Positions 1 through 12,229 of a stretch of 64,000 nucleotides of DNA are shown piece after piece. The stretch is from Haberlea rhodopensis (taxonomy: Eukaryota > Streptophyta > Magnoliopsida > Lamiales > Gesneriaceae): contig CAJQUN010000057.1 in the NCBI GenBank assembly GCA_907163345.1, positions 1,054,001-1,118,000 of the forward strand. Direction: 5' to 3'. The notes beneath the pieces were generated by a model, which saw nothing but the letters and a program-made list of their open reading frames with translations, was not told where the DNA came from and searched no databases. Positions within the stretch are counted from its first letter, which is position 1; each line of letters opens with the position of its first letter. Both the position numbers and the translations under genes were made by a program.

Positions 1-753
1 CTTCACTAAGTTCTATTTGTCTTCCACTGGTTCTTCTAGAAATAAATTCTCTTTCAAGAAAGACACCTGTCCGGGCAACAACTACTTTGTTCTCGGTGGG
101 ATAATAGAAATAGTATCCTTTCGTTTCCTTAGGATACCCCACAAATAAACACTTATCAGATTTGGGTCCAAGTTTATTGGAGGCGTGACGTCTCACGTAA
201 GCCTCGCAACCCCAAATCTTCATAAAAGACATACTAGGACGCTTCTTAGTCCATATCTCATATGGTGTCTTTTCAACTGATTTAGATGGAACACGGTTCA
301 GTATAAATATTGTTGTTTCTAAAGCATGTCCCCAAAAGGAAATCGGAAGATCTGCATGACTCATCATACATCGAACCATGTCCAACAAAGTTCGATTCGT
401 CCTTTCAGATACGCCATTCCATTGTGGAGTATATGGAGGTGTGAGTTGTGGGACTATCCCATACTCCTTTAGATAGTCATGAAACTCTTGGTTTAAGTAT
501 TCACCTCCTGATTTGATCGAAGGATTTTGATACTTTTGCCAAGCTGGTTTTGTACTTCATTCTTGAAATCCTTGAACTTTTCAAAGGTTTCATGTTTATG
601 TTTCATTAAGTCATCAGTAAATGTAAAGAAGTATTGAAAACCACCTCTGGTTTGTGTGCTTATTGGGCCACATACATCACTATGAATGAGACTCAATAAA
701 TCACTTGCCCTTTCAACATGTCCCTTGAAAGGGGCTTTAGTCATCTTGCCCAT
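1..753 (-). pseudogene. Ty1/copia integrase fragment
   Basis: This is the integrase part of a copia polyprotein, which would insert element cDNA into host DNA. The minus strand from 753 down to 493 reads through HSDVCGPI and FTFTDD, the start of the catalytic core. From 490 to 1 another frame continues with PPYTPQWNGVSERTNRTLLD, carrying the catalytic Glu, then WGCEAYVRRHASNKLGPKSDK at the core's C-terminal end. It is broken. About nine codons are missing after FTFTDD. A one-base shift falls near 493-520, and the usual LRSD Asp reads Asn. The reading frame continues off the left edge of the window, so reverse transcriptase would lie outside. The family call is secure; no function is expected. 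Confidence 0.9.
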
Positions 754-777
754 TAAACAAGATACACATGTTTCATA

Positions 778-960
778 TTATTCAAAATCAAATGAATCTA
801 AAGCTCCATCCTTATGAAGTTTTGATATGCGATTCTCGTTTATATGGCCCAAGCGACAATGCCAGAGATAAGTTGGATTAGAATCATTATTCTTAATACT
901 TTTAGTATTTATGTTATAGACAGGCATATCAAGATTTAAAACATATAGACCATTAATCAA
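778..960 (-). pseudogene. Ty1/copia GAG-pre-integrase domain fragment
   Basis: This short open stretch between the protease and integrase remnants contains YLWHCRLGHINENRISKLH. That matches the H-x3-H part of the pre-integrase zinc-binding region (pfam gag_pre-integrs) of copia polyproteins. It is in a different frame from the adjoining gag-protease piece (957-1685) and is separated from the integrase piece by a stop near 775, so the polyprotein is broken on both sides. It belongs to the same decayed minus-strand element as its neighbours. Confidence 0.85.
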
Positions 961-1694
961 TTGTGCACTAGCATAAACATCTCATTCAAATAAATGGAGC
1001 AACAATTGTCATTTATAATAAATGAAAAACCAATCTTGTCCAAACAAGAAATTGAATTAATGTTTCTAGTAATCGACGGCACAAAATAACATTCTTTTAA
1101 ATCTAATATTAAACCAGAAGGCAAAGTTAATGAATAATCTCCTATAGCTAATACAGCAACTCTTGCTCCATTTCCCACTCGGAGGTCAACTTCGCCTTTA
1201 GCCAAAACTCTACTCCTTTTGAGATCCTGCACATTAACACAAATGTGAGAACCACATCCAGTATCTAATACCCATGATGAAGAAGTAGATAAATTGACGT
1301 CTATAACAAAAATACTTGAAGTAGAAGTCACACTTCCCATCGTCTTCTTAAGATCTTCCAGGTATAACTTGCAGTTTCTCTTCCCATATCCGGTCTCACC
1401 GCAATGGAAGCAATTTCCTTCCTTAGCCACTCCTCCCTTTGGCTTAAGTGCAGCAGCATGAGGCTTAGGTTTGACAAAGACTTTCTTGTTCCTTTTAATG
1501 CCTTTTGCTTTAGCCTTTCCCTTGCCCTTATTCACAATAAGAACATTTGTGGGTTTAGACTTCTTTGAATTTGCTTCATAAGTTCTCAACATACCAAGCA
1601 ATTGTGGTAGAGTCTTCTCAATTTCAATCATATGGTAATTCAGAACAAATTGACTGTAGCTATCAGGCAACGATTGCAAGATCACGTCAGTGGC
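957..1694 (-). pseudogene. Ty1/copia gag C-terminus and protease
   Basis: On the minus strand this encodes the end of copia Gag followed by the aspartic protease. Visible landmarks are SLPDSYSQFVLNYHM of the UBN2-type gag domain, a lysine-rich basic stretch, the zinc knuckle CFHCGETGYGKRNC (C-x2-C-x4-H replaced by Y-G-K at the His region, so the canonical His is lost), and the protease motif WVLDTGCGSHIC in place of the usual DSGxSxH. The upstream (N-terminal) half of gag continues at 15192-15676. The two halves were separated by insertion of the element at 1695-15191, and GTGGC occurs on both sides of the break (1690-1694, 15192-15196). The piece is long and open, but the protein is split and the knuckle mutated. 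Confidence 0.9.
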
Positions 1695-3193
1695 TGGCCG
1701 CTTTATTTTTAAACAGAAAATTCTCAGTGTAGCGATTCTTTACCGCAAGTGCACGGTGTCAAGTTTTAGTATAGTTAAATGAAAGTAAGGGTTGTCGAAT
1801 CCACAGGGACTAACGTATAAGTACCAAATAAAACTAGTAAAATTATATTTAGCCTACGATTAAAAAGAGGGTATATTAACTACTGCAAATTTATACTAAA
1901 GGACCTAAATAAAATAAGAATAAATAAAATGAATGGTATCCGGATATGCAAAGGAATTTCGCTCGAGAAATTTATCTTGCTCTTCGTTCAACTATGTTAT
2001 CTTTAAAGATTCATTTGAATAAGCAATTACCAAACAATTGATTCTTAAGGTGAAAGGTTTTCGTTATTATTCAATACACTCTCTCGAGCTGTAAAGAAAC
2101 TAATATCAAATTAGAACAAGTAACTCTCGTTCACTTATTTACTAATCCTATATTGCATAAATCTTCAAAACCTCGTTACTCTAAATATCTCGATTCAAAG
2201 CGCTCACGTATGTGATTTTATCTCTCGATCTCAATCTTAAACATACCTCATGAATTAATGTAGCGTATTATAACGTTATCTCTCAATTTTGGTTATAACT
2301 CACAGAATTCAATCAAAGTTAGCCAGGCTTTGATCTTAATAAGCATTTAATTCATGAACAATAAGATATCAATACACTCAAACACATCCGAATCAATAAA
2401 TCAAACACAATTAACATCAAACTCGATAAATTAAACTTGATTCAATTCAAAACAAATCAATAAGACGTTTAATTGTTTCTCAACCTCAAAAACATCCAAT
2501 GAAAATGAAAATAAAATAAAACCGAGTTTAGAAATACGATAAATGCTGGAACGAATCCGTGCGTTGCACCGTAATCTCTTCTCTTGCTCCTTCCTTGCAC
2601 TCCGGAAAATGGCTCGCTCAAGCTTGGATGAAGAACAAAGGAAGATGGCTTTTCCTCCTTCTTCTAGGCGGCGGCTACTAGGGTTTTTAGGTGATAAAAA
2701 TCGGTTCTAAACCCCCTCTGATATCATCTGATATGGTATGGAAGGGATCCCCCATTTAAACCACCGAAAATCACGTTAAATTATGAAAATAAGATTTTCA
2801 GAAAATCGCGTATCGATCGATCGAAAATATTTTTCGATCGATCGGTGCACTGTTCACTTCAGCCTTTGAAACTTTCTGCCTCGATCGATCGATCGAGATT
2901 TTGGTTCCGATCGATCGATCCTTCGATAAATGTTTTGCTGAAGTTTCTGCCTGGGTCGATCGATCGAGAAATAATCTCGATCGATCGAAATTCTGAAAAA
3001 TCTGAATTCTTCATTTTTTTCTCTTTTTCGCCTCGGTTTCACCCGTTTCCTTCATTTTAGCTCATTTCTTCCATTTCCGACCTATTTTCCTGAAACAATC
3101 AAATAAATACCAAAATGCCTAATTTCATCCAGGAAAAAGTACGAAAAACGGAAAGAAATTACAGCTAAAAACACTTAAAATCCAAGCCTATCA
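1695..3193 (-). repeat. Athila LTR, left copy (3' LTR)
   Basis: The plus-strand ends are TGGCCGC and CCTATCA; on the minus strand it begins TGATAGGCTTGG. It is bounded on the left by target duplication GTGGC and on the right by the polypurine tract, and is near-identical to 6307-7802 and 13688-15191. The first bases (TGGCCGC) differ from the other two copies (TGACCTGG) and match better the TGATCGC of the LTRs at 41230 and 58759. A CGATCGATCG cluster lies at 2811-2990, about 200-380 bases from the LTR start. Confidence 0.93.
2811..2990. repeat. CGATCGATCG palindrome cluster (left gag-only LTR)
   Basis: Six close copies of the core CGATCGATCG, some extended by a further GATC, occur in about 180 bases, mostly in the context TCGATCGATCGA. 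Translation of either strand gives meaningless Ser-Ile-Asp-Arg repeats. Equivalent clusters occur in other LTRs of the window. Confidence 0.95.
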
Positions 3194-3207
3194 ACTCCCC
3201 CAAACTT
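3194..3207 (-). other. Polypurine tract
   Basis: On the minus strand this reads AAGTTTGGGGGAGT directly before the LTR terminus TGATAGG. That is the expected position and composition of the plus-strand primer of an LTR retrotransposon. It is repeated at 7803-7816 and 42719-42732. Confidence 0.85.
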
Positions 3208-4824
3208 AGACTTGATCGTCCTCGAGCAAGCAATAACCTCAAAATGTGGAGTTAAACTTAATACTTTGAATGAATCATCTTTACAACTCAAGGTAAAAGC
3301 TCAGCAATCCTACTTACACATCAATAAGAGTCATTCAAAGTTCAACAGGAAGCGTTTTCTCCTAAGCTAAAACAATACATCGCAACATCGGAACGTGCGT
3401 GTGTGCTATTGTCAAACATGAGTTATATACATATCTTTTAAGATCAAACTGTGCCATAAAACTCAAAGTCAAGATTACTTTGGATTACTCTACAAATTTA
3501 CTATCCAGCACTTCTCCACTAATGTAATTATTCCCTAGACTTGGATCAGAAGGTCTTTAAAAGCTTATAGTGTTAGGCCTTTTGGTGTCGGCTCCAAAGA
3601 AAAGGTAGGATGAATGCAAAGAAGAGAGTATAATAGAATCAGTTCAAAAATTTGTTCGCACAATATTGAGCTTCTCTTCAACTGTTTCTAGCCTTGGCCA
3701 CTTTGGGTCTTATTTGAATGTTTTCATTTTTTCAAGGCTTTTCTCTACATCTTTTCTTATTGCTCATTCTTTTGTTCATTTTTGTTTTTCACAATGAACT
3801 CATCTACATATAACAATTCAGTGCAAGAAATGAGATTCATTATACTCCCTTAGGGACGGATAAAATTTTTCATTTAGGCTCAATCCAAGGTATGTATAAT
3901 GAGTTAGCAAAAAAATGTCGAATGGGGGTCTACTTATATGTAATGCATATACCATTCTTTTTTCAATAAGGCTCAAGAGGGGACACTAAGGAATGATGTA
4001 AACAAGGTAAGCTTGAAAGGCACAAACGGCCCAAAGATCGCCTAAACCATCTCCAAGTCAAGTTCCTAATTATAAAATTTCGCCTCAAAGTGCTTTCAAA
4101 TAAATTGTAGAGTTTTCTAAGATGCTCAAGACTAATCATAGTTAACACAAGTTTTCACTTTGTTCAATACATACTTCACTCAATCATGACTCAAAACGTG
4201 CTCAAACTATTCCTCAATTTTGACATAAGCTCAACAAAGGATATATACAAACAAGTTAAACATTTTCATGACTCCTATCTAGATGGGGATTAATTTCATC
4301 ATGTATTACCATTGCAAATCCAACTCATCATTTCTCAAGTATTGACTCATTTTCTAAAAAACATTTTGTTGATAGTGCTCAAGGACGAATTAGTCTCATA
4401 AAAGTGCAGTCATGCAAGAAAAGAAACAAGACAAGAAGCAGAAATGTAAAAACTACAAATATACACAAAAATAAAGAAACCCCCCCCCCCCCCCCCAAAC
4501 TTAATATGTGCATTGCCCTCAATGTACAAGACAAATAAGCGTAAAGGCAAAACACATACCATGACAACGATCGTCACTGATCGTCGTCCTCATCATGCTC
4601 CGGAGGGGGAACTGGGTAGTGACGCACAGCACACACGGATTCATGCTAAAAACAAAAGAAACAAAACAACAAAATCAATTAAACTAAACTAAAGAAAAAG
4701 AAAAAGAAACAAAGGGAATAAGAAATCAACCAAACTAAAATGAAGAACTAAAAACAAAAACTCGAGGAAGGAAAAGAAAGTTCATAATTTATAGTCTCAA
4801 GCTGGACTATCACCTCCTCGTCTG
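3208..4824 (-). other. Athila 3' non-coding internal tract (unit 1)
   Basis: About 1.6 kb between gag and the polypurine tract, with no credible reading frame on either strand. It is strongly similar to 7817-9430 and 42733-44262, so it is a conserved part of this family and not host sequence. No env-like frame is present. It contains an 18-base C run at about 4481-4498 that is not expanded in the sister copies. Confidence 0.8.
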
Positions 4825-6108
4825 TTAACTTGATTGCTCCTTTGGATTCTTCATAGAATCACTCGGGAGCGTACCTTGCATCCTTCCAGAAATCAACGTG
4901 GCCAGCTGCCCTATCTGCACTTCCAGGTTCTTAATCGATGCATCCTGATTCTGCATCCTCACCTCAGTCGACGAAATCAGTTTGGCCATCAGCTCCTCCA
5001 TACTCGGTTTTTGTGTGAACCCCGACTGTGGTTGTGGATTCAACACATTCTCTTGATTTGACCACCTCAGATTTGGGTGGTTTCTCCATCCCGGGTTGTA
5101 TGAGTTTGAATATGGATTGTTCTGCTGCCTGTTTCCTACGAAATTCACAGCTTCAGTAGATTGATTAAATTGGTTACCTGCTTGGCACTCAATGCTCGGA
5201 TGACCGCCTCCACATAAATCACAGAAAATAGTTTGAGCTTGCATCGCTGCTGCACCCATGCTATCTATCTTCCGGTTCATAGCTTCCAACTGAGCATAAA
5301 TAGCAGTAATCTCGTCCACTTGATGGACTCTCATTGGTTTCTGTGGCGTGTTCCTTTCTGATTGCAACTGATAGCTATTGAACGCCATTTCCTCCAATAA
5401 GTTATACGCTTCTTCCGGTGTCTTCCGCATGATCGATCCCCCAGATGCTGCATCTATCATAGATTGGTTAGCAGAAAACAAACCATTGTAAAACGTCTGT
5501 ACCTGCAGCCAGATGGGTAGACCGTGATGTGGGCATCTCCTCAATAAATCTTAGAAACGATCCCACGCTTCGTATAAACTCTCGGGATCGAATTGCCCGA
5601 ACGTAGTGATATCGTTCCGCATCTTTGCCGTCTTGGAGGGAGGAAAGTACTTTGATAAGAAAGCTTTTGTCATCCCTTCCCATGTTGTAATTGATCCTGC
5701 AGGTAATGAATTTAACCAAGATTTAGCTTTGTCTCTCAATGAAAAAGGGAAGAGCCTTAACCTGATGGCGTCGTCGGAGACGCCATTATGTTTAAACGTG
5801 TCACAGATCTCCAAGAAGTTGGAGATGTGAGTGTTTGGATAGTCCGTGGCAGCTCCCCCAAACAATACAGAGTGCTGTATCATTTGGATAATAGCAGGCT
5901 TGATCTCGAAATTATTTGCCTGGATTGTCGGCCTAGTAATGCCGGATAAAGATCCATGAAACGCTGGTTGTGCAAAGTCAATCATCGATCTCGGGTTCTG
6001 TGCTTCGTTATTGTCGGCCATTGCTCGAGCCTCTCGTAGTCTTCTAAGTAGAGTCCTCTCTATTTCAGGATCAAATGGCTCGACAATGGGCTCCTCTCTT
6101 CTGAGCAT
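4825..6108 (-). pseudogene. Athila gag, unit 1 (one internal stop)
   Basis: This is the structural Gag of an Athila-clade Ty3 element, which would form the particle and bind element RNA. The ATG is at 6106-6108, near the primer site and reading MLRREEP. Recognisable blocks are NNFEIKPAIIQMIQ, the Athila signature NGVSDDAIRLRLFPFSLRDKAK, and a knuckle-like CDLCGGGHPSIEC (C-x2-C-x3-H-x4-C, about residue 285). The frame is open except for one stop near 5548, where the sister copies have Lys (RFKDLL), from an A-to-T change. The protein ends early at KEQSS because the rest of gag and all of pol are deleted. About 427 codons are present, so it is nearly intact and only recently lost, if the stop is real. 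Confidence 0.92.
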
Positions 6109-6282
6109 GCACTAGAGAAATGGTTCCTGTACTAGATCAGACAAAAGGAGACAACAACAAAAAATACAAAATCAAAAACAAGAACAACTAACTAAAACAA
6201 AAAAAAATATATATATAAAACGAAATAATACAAATTGGCTAAATTACAATTAACTAATCTCGTATGATATTATACAGATTAG
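6109..6282 (-). other. Athila 5' leader (unit 1)
   Basis: A-rich leader between the primer-binding site and the gag start on the minus strand, similar to 13494-13663 and 58568-58735. No features other than A-rich tracts are visible. Confidence 0.7.
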
Positions 6283-6300
6283 TCCCCGGCAACGGCGCCA
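6283..6300 (-). other. Primer-binding site, tRNA-Asp type
   Basis: On the minus strand this reads TGGCGCCGTTGCCGGGGA. It is complementary to the 3' end of plant tRNA-Asp, the primer typical of Athila elements, and lies six bases inside the LTR end. It is identical to 13664-13681, and one base differs at 58736-58753. Confidence 0.92.
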
Positions 6301-6306
6301 AAAACT

Positions 6307-7802
6307 TGACCTGGTTCATTTTTAAACAGAAAATTCTCAGTGTAGCGATTCTTTACCGCAAGTGCACGGTGTCAAGTTTTAGTATAGTTAAATGAAAGTA
6401 AGGGTTGTCGAATCCACAGGGACTAACGTATAAGTACCAAATAAAACTAGTAAAATTATATTTAGCCTACGATTAAAAAGATGGTATATTAACTACTGCA
6501 AATTTATAATAAAGGACCTAAATAAAATAAGAATAAATAAAATGAATGGTTTCCGGATATGCAAAGGAATTTCGCTCGAGAAATTTATCTCGCTCTTCGT
6601 TCAACTATGTTATCTTTAAAGATTCGTTTGAATAAGAAATTACCAAACAATTGATTCTTAAGGTGAAAGGTTTTCGTTATTATTCAATACACTCTCTCGA
6701 GCTGTAAAGAAACTAATATCAAATTAGAACAAGTAACTCTCGTTCACTTATTTACTAATCCGATATTGCATAAATCTTCAAAACCTCGTTACTCTAAATC
6801 TCTCGATTCAAAGCGATCACGTATGTGATTTTATCTCTCGATCTCAATCTTAAAAATACATCATGAATTAATGTAGCGTATTATAACGTTATCTCTCGAT
6901 CTCGGTTATAACTCACAGAATTCAATCAAAGTTAGCTAGGCTTTGATCTTAATAAGCATTTAATTCATGAACAATAATATATCAGTACACTCAAACACAT
7001 TCGAATCAATAAATCAAACACAATTAACATCAAACTCGATAAAATAAACTTGATTCAATTCAAAACAAATCAATAAGACGTTTAATTGTTTCTCAACCTC
7101 AAAAACATCCAATGAAAATGAAAATAAAATAAAACCGAGTTTAGAAATACGATAAATGCTGGAACGAATCCGTGCGTTGCACCGTAATCTCTTCTATTGC
7201 TCCTTCCTTGCACTCCGGAAAATGGCTCGCTCAAGCTTGGATGAAGAACGGAGGAAGATGTCTTTTCCTCCTTCTTCTAGGCGGCGACTACTAGGGTTTT
7301 TAGGTGATAAAAATCGGTTCTAAACCCTCTCTGATATCATCTGATATGGTATGAAAGGGATCCCCCATTTAAACCACCGAAAATCACGTTAAATTTGAAA
7401 AATAAGATTTTCAGAAAATCGTGTATCGATCGATCGAAAAGATTTTTCGATCGATCGGTGCACTGTTCACTTCAGCCTCTGAAACTTTCTGCTTCGATCG
7501 ATCGATCGAGATTTTGGTTCCGATCGATCGATCCTTCGATAAATTTTTTGCTTTAGTTTCTGCCTGGATCGATCGAGAAATAATCTCGACCGATCGAAAT
7601 TCTGAAAAATCCGAATTCTTCATTTTTTTCTCTTTTTCGCCTCGGTTTCACCCGTTTCCTTCATTTTAGCTCATTTCTTCCATTTCCGACCTATTTTCCT
7701 GAAACAATCAAATAAATACCAAAAAGCGTAATTTCATGCAGGAAAAAGTACGAAAAACGGAAAGAAATTACAGCTAAAAACACTTAAAATCCAAGCCTAT
7801 CA
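6307..7802 (-). repeat. Athila LTR, shared middle copy
   Basis: Termini on the plus strand are TGACCTGG and CCTATCA. It has a primer site on its left (serving unit 1 as 5' LTR) and a polypurine tract on its right (serving unit 2 as 3' LTR). That shows it is a shared LTR of a tandem array and not part of a separate insertion; no target duplication surrounds it. Confidence 0.92.
7424..7598. repeat. CGATCGATCG palindrome cluster (middle LTR)
   Basis: Counterpart of 2811-2990 in the middle LTR. One arm has lost symmetry (CTCGACCGATCGA), and the copy near 7567 is shortened by one GATC unit. Confidence 0.93.
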
Positions 7803-9448
7803 ACTCCCCCAAACTTAGACTTGATCGTCCTCGAGCAAGCAATAACCTCAAAATATAGAGTTAAACTTAATACTTTGAATGAATCATCTTTACAACTCAA
7901 GGTAAAAGATCTGCAATCCTACTTACACATCAGTAAGAGTCATTCAAAGTTCAACAGGAAGCGTTTCTCCTAAGCTAAAACAATACATCGCAACATCGGA
8001 ACGTGCGTGTGTGCTATTGTCAAACATGAGTTATATACATATCTTTTAAGATCAAACTGTGCCATAAAACTCAAAGTCAAGATTACTTTGGATTACTCTA
8101 CAAATTTACTATCCAGCACTTCTCCACTAATGTAATTATTCCCTAGACTTGGATCAGAAGGTCTTTAAAAGCTTATAGTATTAGGCCTTTTGGTGTCGGC
8201 TCCAAAGAAAAGGTAGGATGAATGCAAAGAAGAGAGTATAATAGAATCAGTTCAAAAATTTGTTCGCACAATATTGAGCTTCTCTTCAACTGTTTCTAGC
8301 ATTGGCCACTTTGGGTCTTATTTGAATGTTTTCATTTTTTCAAGGCTTTTCTCTACATCTTTTCTTATTGCTCATTCTTTTGTTCATTTTTGTTTTTCAC
8401 AATGAACTCATCTACATATAACAATTCAGTGCAATGAATGAGATTCATTATTCTCCCTTAGGAACGGATAAAATTTTTCATTTAGGCTCAATCCAAGGTA
8501 TGTATAATGAGTTAGCAAAAAAATGTCGAATGGGGGTCTACTTATATGCAATGCATATACCATTCTTTTTTCAATAAGGCTCAAGAGGGGACGCTAAGGA
8601 ATGATGTAAACAAGGTAAGCTTGAAAGGCAGAAACGGTCCAAATATCGCCTAAATCATCTCCAAGTCAAGTTCCTAATTATAAAATTTCGCCTCAAAGTG
8701 CTTTCAAATAAATTGTAGAGTTTTCTAAGATGCTCAAGACTAATCATTGTTAACACAAGTTTTCACTTTGTTCAATACATACTTCACTCAATCATGACTC
8801 AAAACGTGCTCAAACTATTCCTCAATTTTGACATAAGCTCAACAAAGGATATATACAAACAAGTTAAACATTTTCATGACTCCTATCTAGATGGGGATTA
8901 ATTCCATCATGTATTACCATTGCAAATCCAACTCATCATTTCTCAAGTATTGACTCATTTTCTAAAAAAGATTTTGTTGATAGTGCTCAAGGACGAATTA
9001 GTCTCATAAAAGTGCAGTCATGCAAGAAAAGAAACAAGACAAGAAGCAGAAATGTAAAAACTACAAATATACACAAAAATAAACAAAACCCCCACAAACT
9101 TAATATGTGCATTGCCCTCAATGTACAAGACAAATAAGCGTAAAGGCAAAACACATACCATGACAACGATCATCACTGATCGTCGTCCTCATCATGCTCC
9201 GGAGGGGGAACTGGGTAGTGACGCACAGCACACACGGATTCATGCTAAAAACAAAAGAAACAAAATAACAAAATCAATTAAACTAAACTAAAGAAAAAGA
9301 AAAAGAAACAAAGGGAATAAGAAATCAACCAAACTAAAATGAAGAACTAAAAACAAAAACTCGAGGAAGGAAAAGAAAGTTCTTAATTTATAGTCCCAAG
9401 CTGGATTGTCACCTCTTCGTCTGTTAACTTGATTGCTCCTTCGGATTC
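7803..9448 (-). other. Polypurine tract and 3' non-coding tract (unit 2)
   Basis: The polypurine tract is 7803-7816 (minus-strand AAGTTTGGGGGAGT). The remainder is the non-coding tract homologous to 3208-4824, with scattered substitutions and a much shorter C run near 9089. The last 18 bases encode the final residues of gag unit 2 (NPKEQSS), cut off from the rest by the solo LTR that follows. Confidence 0.85.
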
Positions 9449-12229
9449 TGTGAGGGCCCGATCCTAATGTGGTGTTTAATTAACACATAATGATTAATTT
9501 ACGTAAACGGCGGAAGATTTATTTCAAAGGTCTTATCAAATGGCCCTAAAATTTTTTCGCTTTTAGGTGATACATATATAGTGATACTGAAAATACGTAA
9601 TTCCAGTTTCCAATTTAACATGTTGAGCATAACATCCATATCAAGTATAAATCAACCAGTAGTAGAATACTTAAAATACAGATACTCGGGGCATACCCCG
9701 GTAAATCAAAACATAATTAAAAATATTCTAACAACTACTGGGACGCAAAACATAAAATATAAACCTGAGCTCGCTCTCAAGGAGCTCTGGTATCTCTCGA
9801 TGCGTCGCTGCAAGCATCGTCACTATGTCCTCCTGTAAAGCCTGTCATGTCCGAACAACAAAAGACATGACAGCCCCCACAAAGGGGGTCAGTACCCCAG
9901 TACGAGAAATAAATAAATCATGTCAAGTGACAAAGTATCATGCAATGCATACCATGTATGAATGCGATGTATGAATGGGTACAAGGAATCGAATATCAAG
10001 ATACCAAAAATCGGAGTCCAAAGGAAGGTATCATCAAATCATCAAAGCTCGAGCAGAGGGTGACAGTATACGTACATTGCGCTAGGAAAACTCATCCTAT
10101 GTACGTTACTGCATCCAGCCCTCGTGTCTAGGTCCGGTCGCACCTGCACGTGACTACAGTTACTACCTATACTGCCTGTCATCGCCATGCTCGTCGTACC
10201 CGACACTCAGAGTAAGTCAACTCAGTCAAAATCATGGATATCAAGGAAACGATAGCTCAATATGATATGCCCATGAATCATTATGCATTAATGACATATG
10301 CAACTCAATATATCATGCAATCTCATGTGAGAGTATATACAAATCATGTAATTTCACATATCATGTACTCCAAGACATTTATCATGTCAGATAGTCACAG
10401 AATCATATATTGACAAGAAAATCATATCAATCAAGTAATAGCAAGGTCATACAGTGGTATCATTACACGCCTTTGCCAGACGTCATGATACAACTCATTT
10501 CAACGTACTTCGACCCAAGCTAATCTACAAGACTTCTCAGATCAACCCCGGAATCTATTAACCTGGTCATATAAATTTCAAATAACACTAAGCGTTCAAA
10601 TTGTGAATTGAATCAATTGCAACTTCTAAATATTGACCCTTAGCGATTTTCTTAATTTTCAACTTGACCCATTTTCGTAGAAAAATCATAATAAATTCAT
10701 ATGACCTCCAAATGACTTCAAACCAGGGGAAAACATTCGACAACAACAAGGTTCATTTCATATTTAATGATCTTTAGCTAATTCATAGGTCTAGGGGTCG
10801 ATTCATAGCATAATTCATCGAATTCTAATATGCTCTGTTGGTGCAGATTGAGCAGTGATAGGGAAAAGGTCATAAATCACTCATATGAACTCCAAATCAT
10901 GTGAGGCCAGTTTCTAATGCACTATAACTCAAAATTATACAATACATATCTTATGAATGTCAAGCAAAAGAGTTAATCTTTATGTACATTACTTGAAAAC
11001 GTACAAGCCTAAAAACTCGTATATCCCCTGCTTCCAGATTGTATAGTTGATGGTAGAATTAGCATAACATTTGCATATGAACTCCAACTTGAGTGAGGCC
11101 AATTCCTAATGCAAGATAACTTATAATACTACAACTCGTATTAGAGGGTAAAACTTCATATTCGTAGCCATTTATTCCCAGAAACATGAAGCACACGAAG
11201 CATGAAACTAGCATGCACTGAATTTCCAGATTTGACACATGTTGGTAAATCGGCCATAACTATTTCATCTTAAATCCAAATTAGCTGATTTTGGTGGCAA
11301 TTTAAAGCTAGCACAAAATACTACAACTTGTCATAGGGGAATTATCTTCCAATTCGAAGCCTAACAATGCTTAAAATTCGAAATAACAGCATGCATATTT
11401 ACTGATTCCAAACAGAATACATTTGACAGCAACTTTGTCATCTATTTCAGCAACATTTCCATCTAATTGCACAACAATTCGACCATTTCAGTTTATAATC
11501 TCAAATATATATATATATATATATACCTTCAAGTCATGAAGATTTGAATCCTTAAACATTCCCCAAAACGTCCAGCGCTTAAGAAAGACGATGAACCGAT
11601 GCGGTTTTGCTCAACACAACAGTTTCTTGCATTTCTTCTTGTTCAAATCGATTTTTGTGTCGTGTTCTCTTCCAAATTCCAATTGCATGTACATATTGGA
11701 GTTGTTTGGTCAACGTTTGAGTGAATAACAGCAAGCAAGAGAAAACATGAAGGAGATGAGGAAGACATGAGAGAAATTCCAAGGCTTGCTGATTCTCACT
11801 TAACTATGTTGGCTACAAAGTTGGCTTTGCTTGTCCGGATGGTTTTGTGTGTCACGTGTGTTTGCATGCAATCATGCCAATTGAAAAGTCATTCCAAGCA
11901 AGTGAAGGTTCAGATTACACTTCTTTAATTCATTGCTTGTATTATATATTTTTTTAATATATTTGATGTATTGTGGAATCCATGTGTCCATACATCATTA
12001 CCTTACAAGATTATTGGTCCAAAATCATGTATTAAACATGAGTTAAATTAATTATTGGCATGTGTTCTCCAAGTGCCATGTGATCATGCATATGCTCATG
12101 CACCAAACATGTTCCACTAGTTGGTCGACTCATCGTAGTCCAAAATTCCTTATTCCATGTTTGCACTTTTAATTATCCGGGTTTGCTTAATCATCATTAA
12201 TCCGGATTAATTAGCATCGGGGCCTTACA
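9449..12229 (-). mobile_element. Solo LTR, Ty3 family E
   Basis: A 2.78-kb segment with termini TGTGAGGGCCCG and GGGGCCTTACA on the plus strand. GATTC flanks it at 9444-9448 and 12230-12234. It interrupts the last codons of gag unit 2 and is absent from unit 1, giving a direct empty-site comparison. No internal region, primer site or polypurine tract is present, so it is a solo LTR left by recombination. Orientation is inferred from the block GACAGCCCCC...GGGGTCAGTACCCC, which matches the minus-oriented family-D LTRs. Relatives are at 29019, 32368 and 16989. An (AT)n run lies near 11504-11524. No CGATCGATCG cluster is present. Confidence 0.9.

Noticed and set aside
2845..3060. Many small frames with Ser-Ile-Asp-Arg or Asp-Arg-Ser repeats (also near 7411, 14791, 21056, 33677, 42318, 59837, 63223)
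   Set aside because: They are translations of TCGATCGATCGA palindromes inside LTRs, appear on both strands because the motif is self-complementary, and have no start context or homology.
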